A DNA stretch of 21,620 nucleotides from Paulinella micropora (GCA_009731375.1 BJOX01000193.1:224409-246028), one strand, 5' to 3'. Counted from the stretch's first letter, positions 9,099-19,355 are shown. The notes: generated by a model from the letters alone, not told the origin. Numbers and translations: made by a program.

Positions 9099-9370
9099 CA
9101 CACACATATATATATATACATAGATTCATACATAGATACATACATAGATACATACATAGCTTCTCATAGCTTGCCACCTTCACACACACATATATATATA
9201 GATACATGTATACATATAGATACATACATAGATACATACATAGATACATACACAGTTAGATACATAGATACACAGATACATAGATATATATATACATAGA
9301 TACATAGTACATAGATACATAGATACAAACATATAAACATACATGCACAGATACATACATGCGTATATAC
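9044..9370. repeat. (CA)n, (AT)n and GATACATA arrays
   Basis: A CA run after the fifth core, AT repeats, then octamers of GATACATA type with a partial core at 9159-9178. No gene seen. Confidence 0.93.
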
Positions 9371-9451
9371 AAAGACGAAAGAAGAAAATTTGCGTAAGGT
9401 TTTGCAGAGATTTTCTCTGTTTTTCTTAAAGAAAGAAAGAAAGAAAGAAAT

Positions 9452-9486
<35 letters not shown>

Positions 9487-9573
9487 AAAGAGAGAGAGAG
9501 AGAGAGAAAGAGAGAAAGAGAGAAAGAAAGAAAGAAAGACAGAAAGAAAGACAGAAAGAACGAAAAAAAAAAA
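9371..9573. repeat. GAAA/GA tract with first member of the TTTGTCTGTTTT core family
   Basis: GAAAATTTGCGTAAGG at about 9383 begins a diverged core ending in TTTTTCTTAAAG. GAAA and GA repeats then run to the gap. Confidence 0.85.
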
Positions 9574-9672
9574 NNNNNNNNNNNNNNNNNNNNNNNNNNN
9601 NNNNNNNNNNNNNNNNNNNNNNNNNNNNNNNNNNNNNNNNNNNNNNNNNNNNNNNNNNNNNNNNNNNNNNNN
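9574..9672. other. Assembly gap (99 N)
   Basis: Bounded by A-rich sequence on both sides. Confidence 1.

Positions 9673-9763
<91 letters not shown>
9673..9763. repeat. Poly-A, 91 bases
   Basis: Uninterrupted A run directly after a gap. Its length may be unreliable. Confidence 0.9.
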
Positions 9764-9766
<3 letters not shown>

Positions 9767-10318
9767 TTGTGCGGTTTTGGAGAGCTTTGCTCTGGTTTTC
9801 TTCTTCAAGAAAGAAAGAAACAAATAAATAAAGAAAGAAAGGAAGAGAGAAAGCAAAATTCGTACGCTTTCTGCGAGTTTTGTGTGTGTGTGTGTGTGTG
9901 TGTGGGAGGGGGGGGGTTTCTCCAAGAAAGAAAGAAAGAAAGAAAGAAAGAACGAAAAATTCGTACGCTTGTGGCGAGTTTGTTTCTATTTTTGTTCTCC
10001 AAGAAAGAAAGAAAGAAAGAAAGAAAAAATTCGTACGGTTTCGGCGAGTTTGTGTCTGTTTTTTTTCTCCAAGAAAGAAAGAAAGAAAGGAAGAAAAGAA
10101 AGAAAGCAAAATTCGTACGCTTTCTGCGAGTTTGTGTTTTTTTTCTTCCTCCAAGAAAGAAAGACTGAAAGAAAGAAAGAAAGAAAGAAAGAAAGAAAAA
10201 TTCGTACGATTTTGGCGGGCTCGTGTCTGTTTTGTTCTCCAAGAAAGAAAGGAAGAAAGGAAGAAAGAAAGAAAGAAAAATCAATACGCTTTCGGCGGCT
10301 TGTCTCTGTTTTCTCTCC

Positions 10319-10358
<40 letters not shown>

Positions 10359-10450
10359 AAAGAAAAATTTACGCTTTTGGCGAGTTTTTGTCTGTTTTTC
10401 TTCTCCAGGAGTTCGCCATCTTTCTTGAGTTCGTCTACAAGCAGAGAGAT
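9764..10450 (+). repeat. (GAAA)n-linked core family, eight copies
   Basis: A core of roughly 45-50 bp, typically ATTCGTACGCTTT, then GGCGAGTTTGTGTCTG, a T run and CTCCAAG, recurs near 9764, 9855, 9957, 10028, 10109, 10199, 10279 and 10366, each followed by GAAA repeats. The copy near 9855 has an inserted (TG)n and G run. The last copy (10366-10445) ends in a new segment, GAGTTCGCCATCTTTCTTGA onward, which then characterises the GATA-linked copies downstream. Confidence 0.93.
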
Positions 10451-10508
10451 AGACAGATAGATAGGTAGGTAGGTAGGTAGGTAGGTAGGTAGGTAGAACA
10501 GATAGATT

Positions 10509-10556
<48 letters not shown>

Positions 10557-10832
10557 TCGTATAGTTTTTGTCTGTTTTTTTTTCTCAAGGAGTTCGCCAT
10601 CTTTCTTGAGTTCGTCTACAAGCACATAGACAGATAGATAGGTAGGTAGGTAGGTAGGTAGGTAGGTAGGTAGGTAGGTAGGTAGGTAGAACAGATAGAT
10701 GGAAAGATAGACAGATAGACAGACAGATAGATAGATAGATATATAGATAGATAGATAGATAGATATCGTATAGTTTTTGTCTGTTTTTTTTTCTCCAAGA
10801 GTTCGCCATCTTTCTTGAGTTCGCCTAGAAGC

Positions 10833-10886
<54 letters not shown>

Positions 10887-10899
10887 GATAGATAGATAG

Positions 10900-10940
<41 letters not shown>

Positions 10941-10986
10941 GTAGATAGATAGATAGATAGATAGGATAGATAGATAGGATAGATAG

Positions 10987-11026
<40 letters not shown>

Positions 11027-11141
11027 TCGTATAGTTTTTGTCTGTTTTTTTTTCTCCAAGAGTTCGCCATCTTTCTTGAGTTCGTGTACAAGCACATAGA
11101 TAGATAGATAGATAGATAGACAGATAGATAGATAGATAGAT
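10451..11141 (+). repeat. (GATA)n/(GGTA)n-linked core family
   Basis: Cores at 10553-10627, 10764-10833 and 11025-11096 begin TATCGTATAGTTTTTGTCTG, continue with a T run and CTCCAAG, and end with GAGTTCGCCATC and a GTCTACAAGCA-like end. GATA and GGTA tracts separate them. They share the TTTTTGTCTG-T-run-CTCCAAG segment with the GAAA-linked copies. Confidence 0.93.
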
Positions 11142-11542
11142 GAAATATCGACTAATGTCAGAAAAAAGGAGCTTCTGATTTCGTCAACCAGGAAGTCTGT
11201 GGGTAAAGTATTAACCCGATGCCCAGCTAAGCCGTGATGTTTGCACGGAAGGGACTGATACAGGCAATACCAAAGCTCCCTAGTACCAGGCGGGGCCAGG
11301 GCTCGTTCCATAAAGCGCCCCTTGCAGAACGAGCTCCCACCTCCATTACAGAGGGCCCAGTAAGCAGATGGAGTTTCGAGACTGTTCGACAGTCTAGTAT
11401 AAACCGACAGAGCACTGTGGGTTTTATTCCGGGCTCAACAAGCGAGAAAGGGCACCCTGAGGGAACAGGATTGTGCTTCCCGTCGCTATTTCGGCATGTG
11501 ACTTATAGGCGTATGGCTAGGCAGACATAAGGCACCCCACCA
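11142..11542 (-). repeat. Dispersed ~512-bp element, copy B (shortened at one end)
   Basis: Reverse orientation relative to copy A. It runs from GAAATATCGACTAATGTCAG to GGCACCCCACCA, where it stops against AGATAGATAG. Copy E continues for about 110 bp beyond this point, so copy B lacks the end opposite the TATC tail. GATA repeats flank both sides. It sits between two members of the GATA-linked core family (11025-11096 and 11607-11661), which suggests insertion into a spacer. A 98-codon open frame (11234-11530) is shared with copy E, but the copies are too similar for this to show selection. Confidence 0.92.
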
Positions 11543-11772
11543 AGATAGATAGATAGATAGATAGGACAGATATATAGATAGGTAGATAGATAGATAGATA
11601 GATAGATATCGTATAGTTTTTGTCTGTTTTTTTTTCTCTCCAAGAGTTCGTCTAGAAACAGATATATATATAAATATATAGATAGATAGATAGTTAGATA
11701 GGATAGATAGATAGATAGATAGATAGATAGGGAGATAGGTAGATAGATAGATAGGATAGATAGGATAGATAG

Positions 11773-11805
<33 letters not shown>

Positions 11806-11852
11806 ATAGATAAATAGAGATAGATCGCCATCAATCAACAAACATGCACACA
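11543..11852. repeat. (GATA)n with deleted core copy
   Basis: GATA-type repeats containing a core at 11607-11661. That core lacks 18 bp lying between two GAGTTCG direct repeats in its relatives. Confidence 0.9.
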
Positions 11853-11962
11853 TATTTGTATGTATGTATGTATGTATGTATGTATGTACGTACCCCCCAG
11901 CGCTGAGAGGGTCTGCAGTACTTGCTTCTCTTTCCAACTTACACGCCTAAGAATAAGAAATA
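11853..11962. other. TATG tract then complex island
   Basis: (TATG)n to about 11890, then about 70 bp of complex sequence (CCCCCCAGCGCTGAGAGG onward) up to the inverted-repeat element. Confidence 0.8.
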
Positions 11963-12144
11963 GTGAAAAATTTCGGCCAGAACAAATTATCCCGTAATAA
12001 CGGTACATTTGTTATTATTCAAAGTTGTGAAGAATTTCGGCCAGCCGGTAATTACGATGCATTTGTTGTCCAAAAATAAAAGTTTAGCCCGAAATTCCCC
12101 GTATTTACGGTTGGCAGAAAGGTGAGGAGGCAGAAATTTTTCAC
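11963..12144. mobile_element. 182-bp MITE-like element with terminal inverted repeats
   Basis: The left end GTGAAAAATTTCGGCC (11963-11978) and the right end GGCAGAAATTTTTCAC (12129-12144) are inverted repeats matching at 15 of 16 positions. Inside, a second direct copy of the left motif (GTGAAGAATTTCGGCCAG, 12027-12044) is followed by GGTAATTACGATGCATTTGT, like the first (GTAATAACGGTACATTTGTT). Near the right end CCGTATTTACGG echoes CCGTAATAACGG. No open frame and no clear target-site duplication. The length and ends fit a non-autonomous DNA transposon; superfamily not assigned. Confidence 0.65.
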
Positions 12145-12660
<516 letters not shown>

Positions 12661-12838
12661 CCAACCAAGAAATTTGTGTACCCCCCCGTCCACCCACCCC
12701 AGCATTTCGGCACCCCCGTCGGAATAAATCATGGTTTGTGGGAACCAACAGGAGTTGGGAGCTCATACTTGCAGGGTGGCTAGCCCCAGACTCGATCTTG
12801 ATGCTGATATGATTTTTGTGAATTCACGCAAACATTTA
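12661..12838. other. Complex island
   Basis: About 180 bp without simple repeats, including a C-rich patch and the end GTGAATTCACGCAAACATTT (12818-12837). That end matches, inverted, the sequence before the poly-A at 14840. No gene recognised. Confidence 0.6.
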
Positions 12839-12889
12839 CACCAACCAACCAACTAACCAACCAACCAACCAACCAACCAACCAATCAAT

Positions 12890-12962
<73 letters not shown>

Positions 12963-12975
12963 CATCAATCAATCC

Positions 12976-13012
<37 letters not shown>

Positions 13013-13160
13013 GAGAGAGAGAGAGAGAGAGAGACGATGTCCTCCCATGTCCATGTATGTATGTATATATGCATGTATGTATGTATGTATGTACGTATGT
13101 ACGTATGTATGTATGTATGTATGTATGTATGTATGTATGTATGTATGTATGTATGTACCC
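12839..13160. repeat. (AACC)n, (AATC)n, GA and (TATG)n tracts
   Basis: AACC passes into AATC, then a short GA run, GATGTCCTCCCATGTCCATG, and TATG to about 13157. GATGTCCTTCCATGTC recurs at 13170-13185 on the other side of the TATG tract. Confidence 0.94.
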
Positions 13161-13290
13161 ATAAATAGGATGTCCTTCCATGTCAAACAGACCTGAATAT
13201 ATATATATATATATGCATATATATGCAGTTGCACGTATGTATTGGGTAGCAAAGTGGAGATAGATGTTTCATGTATATTTCTGTGTGATA
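13161..13290. other. Complex island with short AT run
   Basis: About 130 bp of mostly complex sequence between TATG and CATA arrays. No gene seen. Confidence 0.6.
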
Positions 13291-13309
13291 CATACATACA
13301 TACATACAT

Positions 13310-13344
<35 letters not shown>

Positions 13345-13370
13345 GTCACACAGACACACACACACACGCG

Positions 13371-13420
<50 letters not shown>

Positions 13421-13477
13421 TATATATATAAATATATATAAATATAAATATATATAAATATATACATATATATATAC

Positions 13478-13569
<92 letters not shown>

Positions 13570-13593
13570 TTGTATATACACATATACACACAT

Positions 13594-13627
<34 letters not shown>

Positions 13628-13640
13628 GTATGTATCTATA
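13291..13640. repeat. CATA, (CA)n, (AT)n and (GT)n arrays
   Basis: CATA, CA, long AT with ATAA interruptions, GT, then TATG. Self-complementary CA/GT arms flank the AT core. Confidence 0.95.
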
Positions 13641-13913
13641 TTACCACACTTTTTGAGAACATCAAGAGCGCCCTGCTGACTCTCTGGTAGAAGAGACAAA
13701 TTAACTATAACAGATTATAGATAGATGGATAGATAGACAGATAGGTATTCAGGTAGGTAGATAGGTAGATAGATAGATAGATAGATAGATAGGTATATAG
13801 ATAGATAGATAGATAGATTCAAGAGCGACCTCCTGACTCTCTTGTAGTAGAGACAATTAACTATAACAGAATATAGATAGATGGATGAGTAGATAGATAG
13901 ACAGGTAGGTAGG

Positions 13914-13954
<41 letters not shown>

Positions 13955-14042
13955 TCAAGAGCGCCCTCCTGATTCTCTTGTTGCAGAGACAAATTAACTA
14001 TAACAGAATATAGATAGATGGATAGATAGATAGATAGATAGG

Positions 14043-14097
<55 letters not shown>

Positions 14098-14289
14098 GAT
14101 TAGATTCAAGAGCGCCCTCGTGATTCTCTTGTAGAAGAGACAATTAACTAGAACAGAATATAGATAGATGATAGATAGATAGATAGATAGATAGATTCAA
14201 GAGCGCCCTCCTGATTCTCTTGTTGCAGAGACAAATTTACTATAACAGAATATAGATAGATGGATGGATAGATAGATAGATAGATAGAG

Positions 14290-14321
<32 letters not shown>

Positions 14322-14390
14322 TAGATTCGATTCAAGAGAGCCCTCCTGATCCTCTTGCTGTAGAGGTATGTGTACAAGAATAGAATATAG
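13641..14390 (+). repeat. Six copies of a 60-bp core in (GATA)n
   Basis: The core TTCAAGAGCGCCCTCCTGAT...AACAGAATATAG lies at 13661-13720, 13818-13876, 13954-14013, 14105-14163, 14196-14254 and 14331-14390, separated by GATA repeats of variable length. Copies 2 and 4 share the AGAGACAATTAAC form, and copies 3 and 5 share TTGTTGCAGAGACAAATT, so two core types alternate. Copy 6 is the most diverged. Confidence 0.95.
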
Positions 14391-14412
14391 ATGGATGGAT
14401 GGGGAGATATAT

Positions 14413-14443
<31 letters not shown>

Positions 14444-14519
14444 CATAGATGGAGAGATAGATAGATAGACATACAGATGGATAGGATAGATAGATAGACA
14501 GACAGACAAACAGACAGGC

Positions 14520-14559
<40 letters not shown>

Positions 14560-14641
14560 GGATAGATAGATAGATATATATAGATAGATAGATAGATAGA
14601 TATATATATATATATATAGATAGATAGATAGATATATAGAC

Positions 14642-14687
<46 letters not shown>

Positions 14688-14690
14688 CTA
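14391..14690. repeat. (GATA)n with AT and GACA interruptions
   Basis: GATA-type repeats with short GA, GACA and ATAT blocks. Confidence 0.96.
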
Positions 14691-14838
14691 TGACCGGCTG
14701 CTGCGTTGAAATTTGGATCCCCAAGTCCTGCTTCAGGACTGAACGGCATCACTCCCAGCGGTGATCCCGGTCTAAAAGAACAACAAGGCATTTCGGCATT
14801 CAGGACACTCCCCTAACGCAAATATTTGCTTGAATTCA

Positions 14839-14839
<1 letters not shown>
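14691..14839 (+). other. Structured complex island
   Basis: GACCGG (14692-14697) can pair with CCGGTC (14767-14772). Inside lie two hairpins: AGTCCTG/CAGGACT (14724-14740) and ATCAC/GTGAT (14748-14765). The closed unit is about 82 nt and looks loosely tRNA-like, but it lacks recognisable A and B box promoter motifs and a normal T loop, so I do not call a tRNA. The island ends GAATTCAC directly before a poly-A run. Confidence 0.45.
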
Positions 14840-14887
<48 letters not shown>

Positions 14888-14976
14888 ACAATCATAATGA
14901 AATCATGCATCATATATCATCGTATTAATATATTAATACCTAGTATACGGGGCGGAGGCTGATTTATATAATTTCA

Positions 14977-15015
<39 letters not shown>
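14840..15015 (+). repeat. Two poly-A runs around a 94-bp island
   Basis: 46 A bases at 14840-14885 and 36 at 14980-15015, separated by AT-rich complex sequence. The second run ends at a 10-N gap. The arrangement could be retroposon tails or simple homopolymers. Confidence 0.85.
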
Positions 15016-15025
15016 NNNNNNNNNN
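15016..15025. other. Assembly gap (10 N)
   Basis: Joins poly-A to the middle of a dispersed-element tail. Confidence 1.
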
Positions 15026-15071
15026 ACGAAATCAGAAGCTCCTTTTTTCTGACATTAGTCGATATCTCATC
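15026..15071 (+). repeat. Tail fragment of the dispersed element
   Basis: 46 bp identical in kind to the final part of copies A and C (ACGAAATCAGAAGCTCC to GATATCTCATC). Here the tail is followed by a 30-bp non-microsatellite spacer and then copy C, so two members lie head to tail. Confidence 0.9.
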
Positions 15072-15101
15072 AGTTGATCTCATCACTTACTCCACGAAGT
15101 G

Positions 15102-15624
15102 AACCAAGACCACTTGAGGTGCCACTGACCCTCCCTTGGGCTTGATGTTTTGAAATGGGTGCCATCTGTCGACAGACAGAGAATTAGGGGATGGTGTGGG
15201 TGTGCTGGGCCCGTGGTGGGGTGCCTTATGTGTGCCTAGCCATACGCCCATAAGTCANNNNNNNNNNAAATAGCCACGGGAAGCACAATCCTGTTCCCTC
15301 CGGGTGCCCTTTCTCGCTTGTTGAGCCCGGAATAAAACCCACAGTGCTCTGTCGGTTTATGCTAGACTGTCGATGTCACAGTCTCGAAACTCCATCTGCT
15401 TACTGGGCCCTCTGTAATGGAGGAGCTCGCTCGTTCTGCAAGGGGCGCTTATGGAACGAGCCCTGGCCCCGCCTGGTACTAGGGAGCTTTGGTATCGCCT
15501 GTATCAGTCCCTTCCGTGCAAACATCACGGCTTAGCTGGGCATCGGGTCAATACTTTACCCACAGACTTCCTTGGTTGACGAAATCAGAAGCTCCTTTTT
15601 TCTGACATTAGTCGATATCTCATC
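15102..15624 (+). repeat. Dispersed ~512-bp element, copy C (full length)
   Basis: Starts ACCAAGACCACTTGAGGTG and ends GATATCTCATC, with a 10-N gap inside (15258-15267). It is the most diverged copy. Differences include GGAGCTCGCTCG where others have GGTGGGAGCTCG, and ACTGTCGATGTCACAGTCTC where others have ACTGTCGAACAGTCTC. A TATC-type tract follows the tail. Short open frames match nothing I recognise. Confidence 0.9.
15258..15267. other. Assembly gap (10 N) inside copy C
   Basis: Copy E has seven bases, CATGCCG in this orientation, at the same place, so the gap length is nominal. Confidence 1.
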
Positions 15625-15793
<169 letters not shown>

Positions 15794-15917
15794 NNNNNNN
15801 NNNNNNNNNNNNNNNNNNNNNNNNNNNNNNNNNNNNNNNNNNNNNNNNNNNNNNNNNNNNNNNNNNNNNNNNNNNNNNNNNNNNNNNNNNNNNNNNNNNN
15901 NNNNNNNNNNNNNNNNN
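15794..15917. other. Assembly gap (124 N)
   Basis: Lies between TATC and AATC arrays. Confidence 1.
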
Positions 15918-16490
<573 letters not shown>

Positions 16491-16855
16491 CGATGATACC
16501 TGCCTATGCGAGCCATAGATCTCTTCAGTAGAGCATACTGATCTGTGCATGTATGTACGTATGTATGTATGCATGCATGCATGTATGTATGTATGTATGT
16601 ACATTTTTTGTCTTAGTAGAGCATACTGGTCTGTGCGTGTATGTACGTATGTATGTGTGTATGTATATATTTATGTATGTATGTATGTATGTATGTACGT
16701 ATGTATGCATGTATGTATGTATGTATGTATACATGTATGTATGTACGTACGTACGTATGCATGTATGTATGTATGTATGCATGTATGCACATGTGTATGT
16801 ATGTATGTATGTATGTACGTACGTATGCACGTATGTATGTATTATATCTGTACCC
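16491..16855. repeat. (TATG)n array with duplicated AGTAGAGCATACTG core
   Basis: AGTAGAGCATACTG(A/G)TCTGTGC followed by TATG repeats occurs at about 16527 and 16615, an 88-bp offset. TATG with TACG and CATG variants follows. Confidence 0.93.
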
Positions 16856-16996
16856 CATCTATCTATCTATCTACCTATCTATCTATGTACCTATCTATCT
16901 ATTTATCTACTATACATACATACATACATACTACATACATACATACATACATACACACACACATACACACATACACACATACACACATACATACAT
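16856..16996. repeat. TATC then CATA/CACA repeats
   Basis: (TATC)n with CTAC variants, then (CATA)n and ACACAT words. Confidence 0.95.
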
Positions 16997-17474
16997 ACCA
17001 ATTAGGTTTTGCGGTTGGCGGCTTTTTTAGAGAAGTATACATACATACATACATACATACATACATACATACATACATACACACACACATACACACATAC
17101 ACACATACATACATACCAATTAGGTTTTGCGGTTGGCGACCTTTTTAGAGAAGTATACATTCATTCATTCATACATACATACATACATACATACATACAT
17201 ACACACATACACACATACATACATACATACACACATACACACATAGATACATACCAATTAGGTTTTGCGGTTGGCGACCTTTTTAGAGAAGTATACATAC
17301 ATACATACATACATACATACATACACACATAGATACATACATACATACATACATACATACACACACACATACATACACACATACACACACGACCTTTTCA
17401 GAGAAGTATACATACATACATACATACATACATACATACATACCAATTAGGTTTTGCGGTTGGCGGCTTTTTTC
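16997..17474 (+). repeat. 44-bp core family ACCAATTAGGTTTTGCGGTT in (CATA)n
   Basis: Copies at 16997-17040, 17115-17158 and 17253-17296 end in TTTAGAGAAGTATAC. 17391-17411 keeps only the right part. 17442-17474 keeps only the left part and then joins the next core family through TTTCGAAACG. CATA and CACA repeats fill the spaces. Confidence 0.95.
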
Positions 17475-17987
17475 GAAACGACGAACGTATTGCGCTAAAT
17501 GAGTGCTCTAATACAACATACATACAAATACATACATACAGAAATATGTATAAGTATAACATGAAATATGTACTCTTAACATAACACATACATACATGAC
17601 TCATACATATATGCACAGGAACGTAATGCGCTAAATGAGTGCTCTAATATAACATACATACAAATACATACATGCATAAATATATGTAACTATAGCATGA
17701 AATATATGCATGTATGTATGTTATGTATGTATGTATGTATGTATGTATGGCGCTAAGTGTGTACTCGATTATATTACATACACATACATACATACATACA
17801 TACATACATCCAAACGTATTGCGCTAAATGCGTGCTCTAATCCAACATACATCCAAATTACATACATATAGAAATATATATAACTATAACGTGAAACATA
17901 TGTATGTATGTATGTTATGTATGTATGTATGTATGTATGTATGTATGTATGTATGTATGTATGGCGCTAAGTGTGTACTCGATTATA

Positions 17988-18018
<31 letters not shown>

Positions 18019-18197
18019 CATACATACATACAAACGTATTGCGCTAAATGCGTTCTAATACAACATACATACAAATTACATACATATAGAAATATATATA
18101 ACTATAACATGAAATATATGTATGTATGTATGTTGTGTATGTATGTATGTATGTACGTATGTATGTATGTATGGCGCTAAGTGTGTACTCGATTATA

Positions 18198-18228
<31 letters not shown>

Positions 18229-18388
18229 CATACATACATACATACAGATAACCAAACGTATTGCGCTAAGTGTGCACTCTAATACAACATAAACAAAAAT
18301 ATATAACTATAACATGAAATGTATGTATGTATGTATGTATGCGAAACAGAAAACATACTTCTCTAAGTGCGTACTCTAACATATAATA
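17475..18388 (+). repeat. Two-core higher-order repeat with inverted TATG/CATA arms
   Basis: Core A (ACGTATTGCGCTAAATG and CTCTAATACAACATAC) lies near 17484, 17619, 17812, 18032 and 18253, with a remnant at 18361. Core B (GGCGCTAAGTGTGTACTCGA) lies at 17750, 17963 and 18173. The order is A, a TATAACATGAAATAT segment, (TATG)n, B, (CATA)n, A, with a 220-221 bp period for the last three A copies. TATG before B and CATA after B are complementary, so each B core sits at the tip of a potential long hairpin. Confidence 0.93.
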
Positions 18389-18538
18389 TACATACACACA
18401 CACAAATAAACTATTACATAAAACATACGTATGTATGCATGTGTGTATGTATGGTATGTATGTATGTATGTATGTGCGTATGTGTGTGTGTATGTGCGTG
18501 CGTGTGTGTGTGTGTGTGTATGTGTGTGTGCGTGTGTG

Positions 18539-18591
<53 letters not shown>

Positions 18592-18630
18592 ATGTATGTA
18601 TGTATGTATGTATGCATGTATGTATGTATA
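18389..18630. repeat. TATG and (GT)n arrays
   Basis: TATG, then GT with scattered GC steps, then TATG again. Confidence 0.96.
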
Positions 18631-18726
18631 TAATACCATGGTTGCAAAATTGCCAAAGCTATCATGTCCTGAAAACATACATACATTTTATACATACATA
18701 CACATACATACATACATACATGACAT
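18631..18726. other. Short complex island then CATA
   Basis: About 45 bp of complex sequence (ACCATGGTTGCAAAATTGCC onward), followed by CATA repeats. No gene seen. Confidence 0.6.
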
Positions 18727-18914
18727 ACGTTACGTTACGTTACGTTATGTTACGTTACGTTAACATTTAGGTTGAGGTTTAGGTTTAGGTTTAGGTTTAC
18801 ATTTATATTTGCATTTACATTTGCATTTACATTTACATTTACATTACATTACATTACGTTACATTACGTTACATTACATTTACATTTACATTACATTACA
18901 TTACATTACATTAC
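18727..18914. repeat. TTACG, TTTAGG, CATTTA and CATTA word arrays
   Basis: (TTACG)n to about 18762, GGTTTA words at 18775-18799, CATTTA words to about 18843, then CATTA/CGTTA words. The GGTTTA stretch, about four units, is telomere-like but is neither TTAGGG nor TTTAGGG. Confidence 0.92.
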
Positions 18915-19085
18915 ATACACACATACACACATACATACATACATACATACATACATACATACATACATAAATACACACATACATACATACATACATACAT
19001 ACATACGTAACATGACATGACATCACATAACATACATTTACAGGTACGTTGTTTTCTCCTAAACCAAGAAATAAAGAAATGAATA
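18915..19085. repeat. (CATA)n then complex patch
   Basis: CATA/ACAC repeats to about 19006, then CATGACATGACATCACATAA and about 50 bp of complex sequence ending GAAATAAAGAAATG-like words. Confidence 0.85.
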
Positions 19086-19238
19086 AGATAGATAGATAGA
19101 TAGATAGATAGATATATAGATAGATATATAGATAGATAGAATGAAGATGCATATATATGTAATCAGATTCAAAGATGGATTATGTGTAGGGATAGATTGA
19201 CATAGATAGATAGATAAATAGATGGATAGACGGATAAT

Positions 19239-19270
<32 letters not shown>

Positions 19271-19323
19271 CATAGGCAGGTAGGTAGGTAGGTAGGTAGG
19301 TAGATATATATATATATATGTAT

Positions 19324-19355
<32 letters not shown>

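Noticed and set aside
11234-11530. 98-codon frame in copies B and E of the dispersed element, and a 62-codon frame on the other strand
   Set aside because: The copies are nearly identical, so an intact frame in more than one is expected without selection. Two strands are open at once and I recognise no domain.
18775-18799. True chromosome end or telomere
   Set aside because: Only about four imperfect units, internal to the window and flanked by related non-telomeric words.
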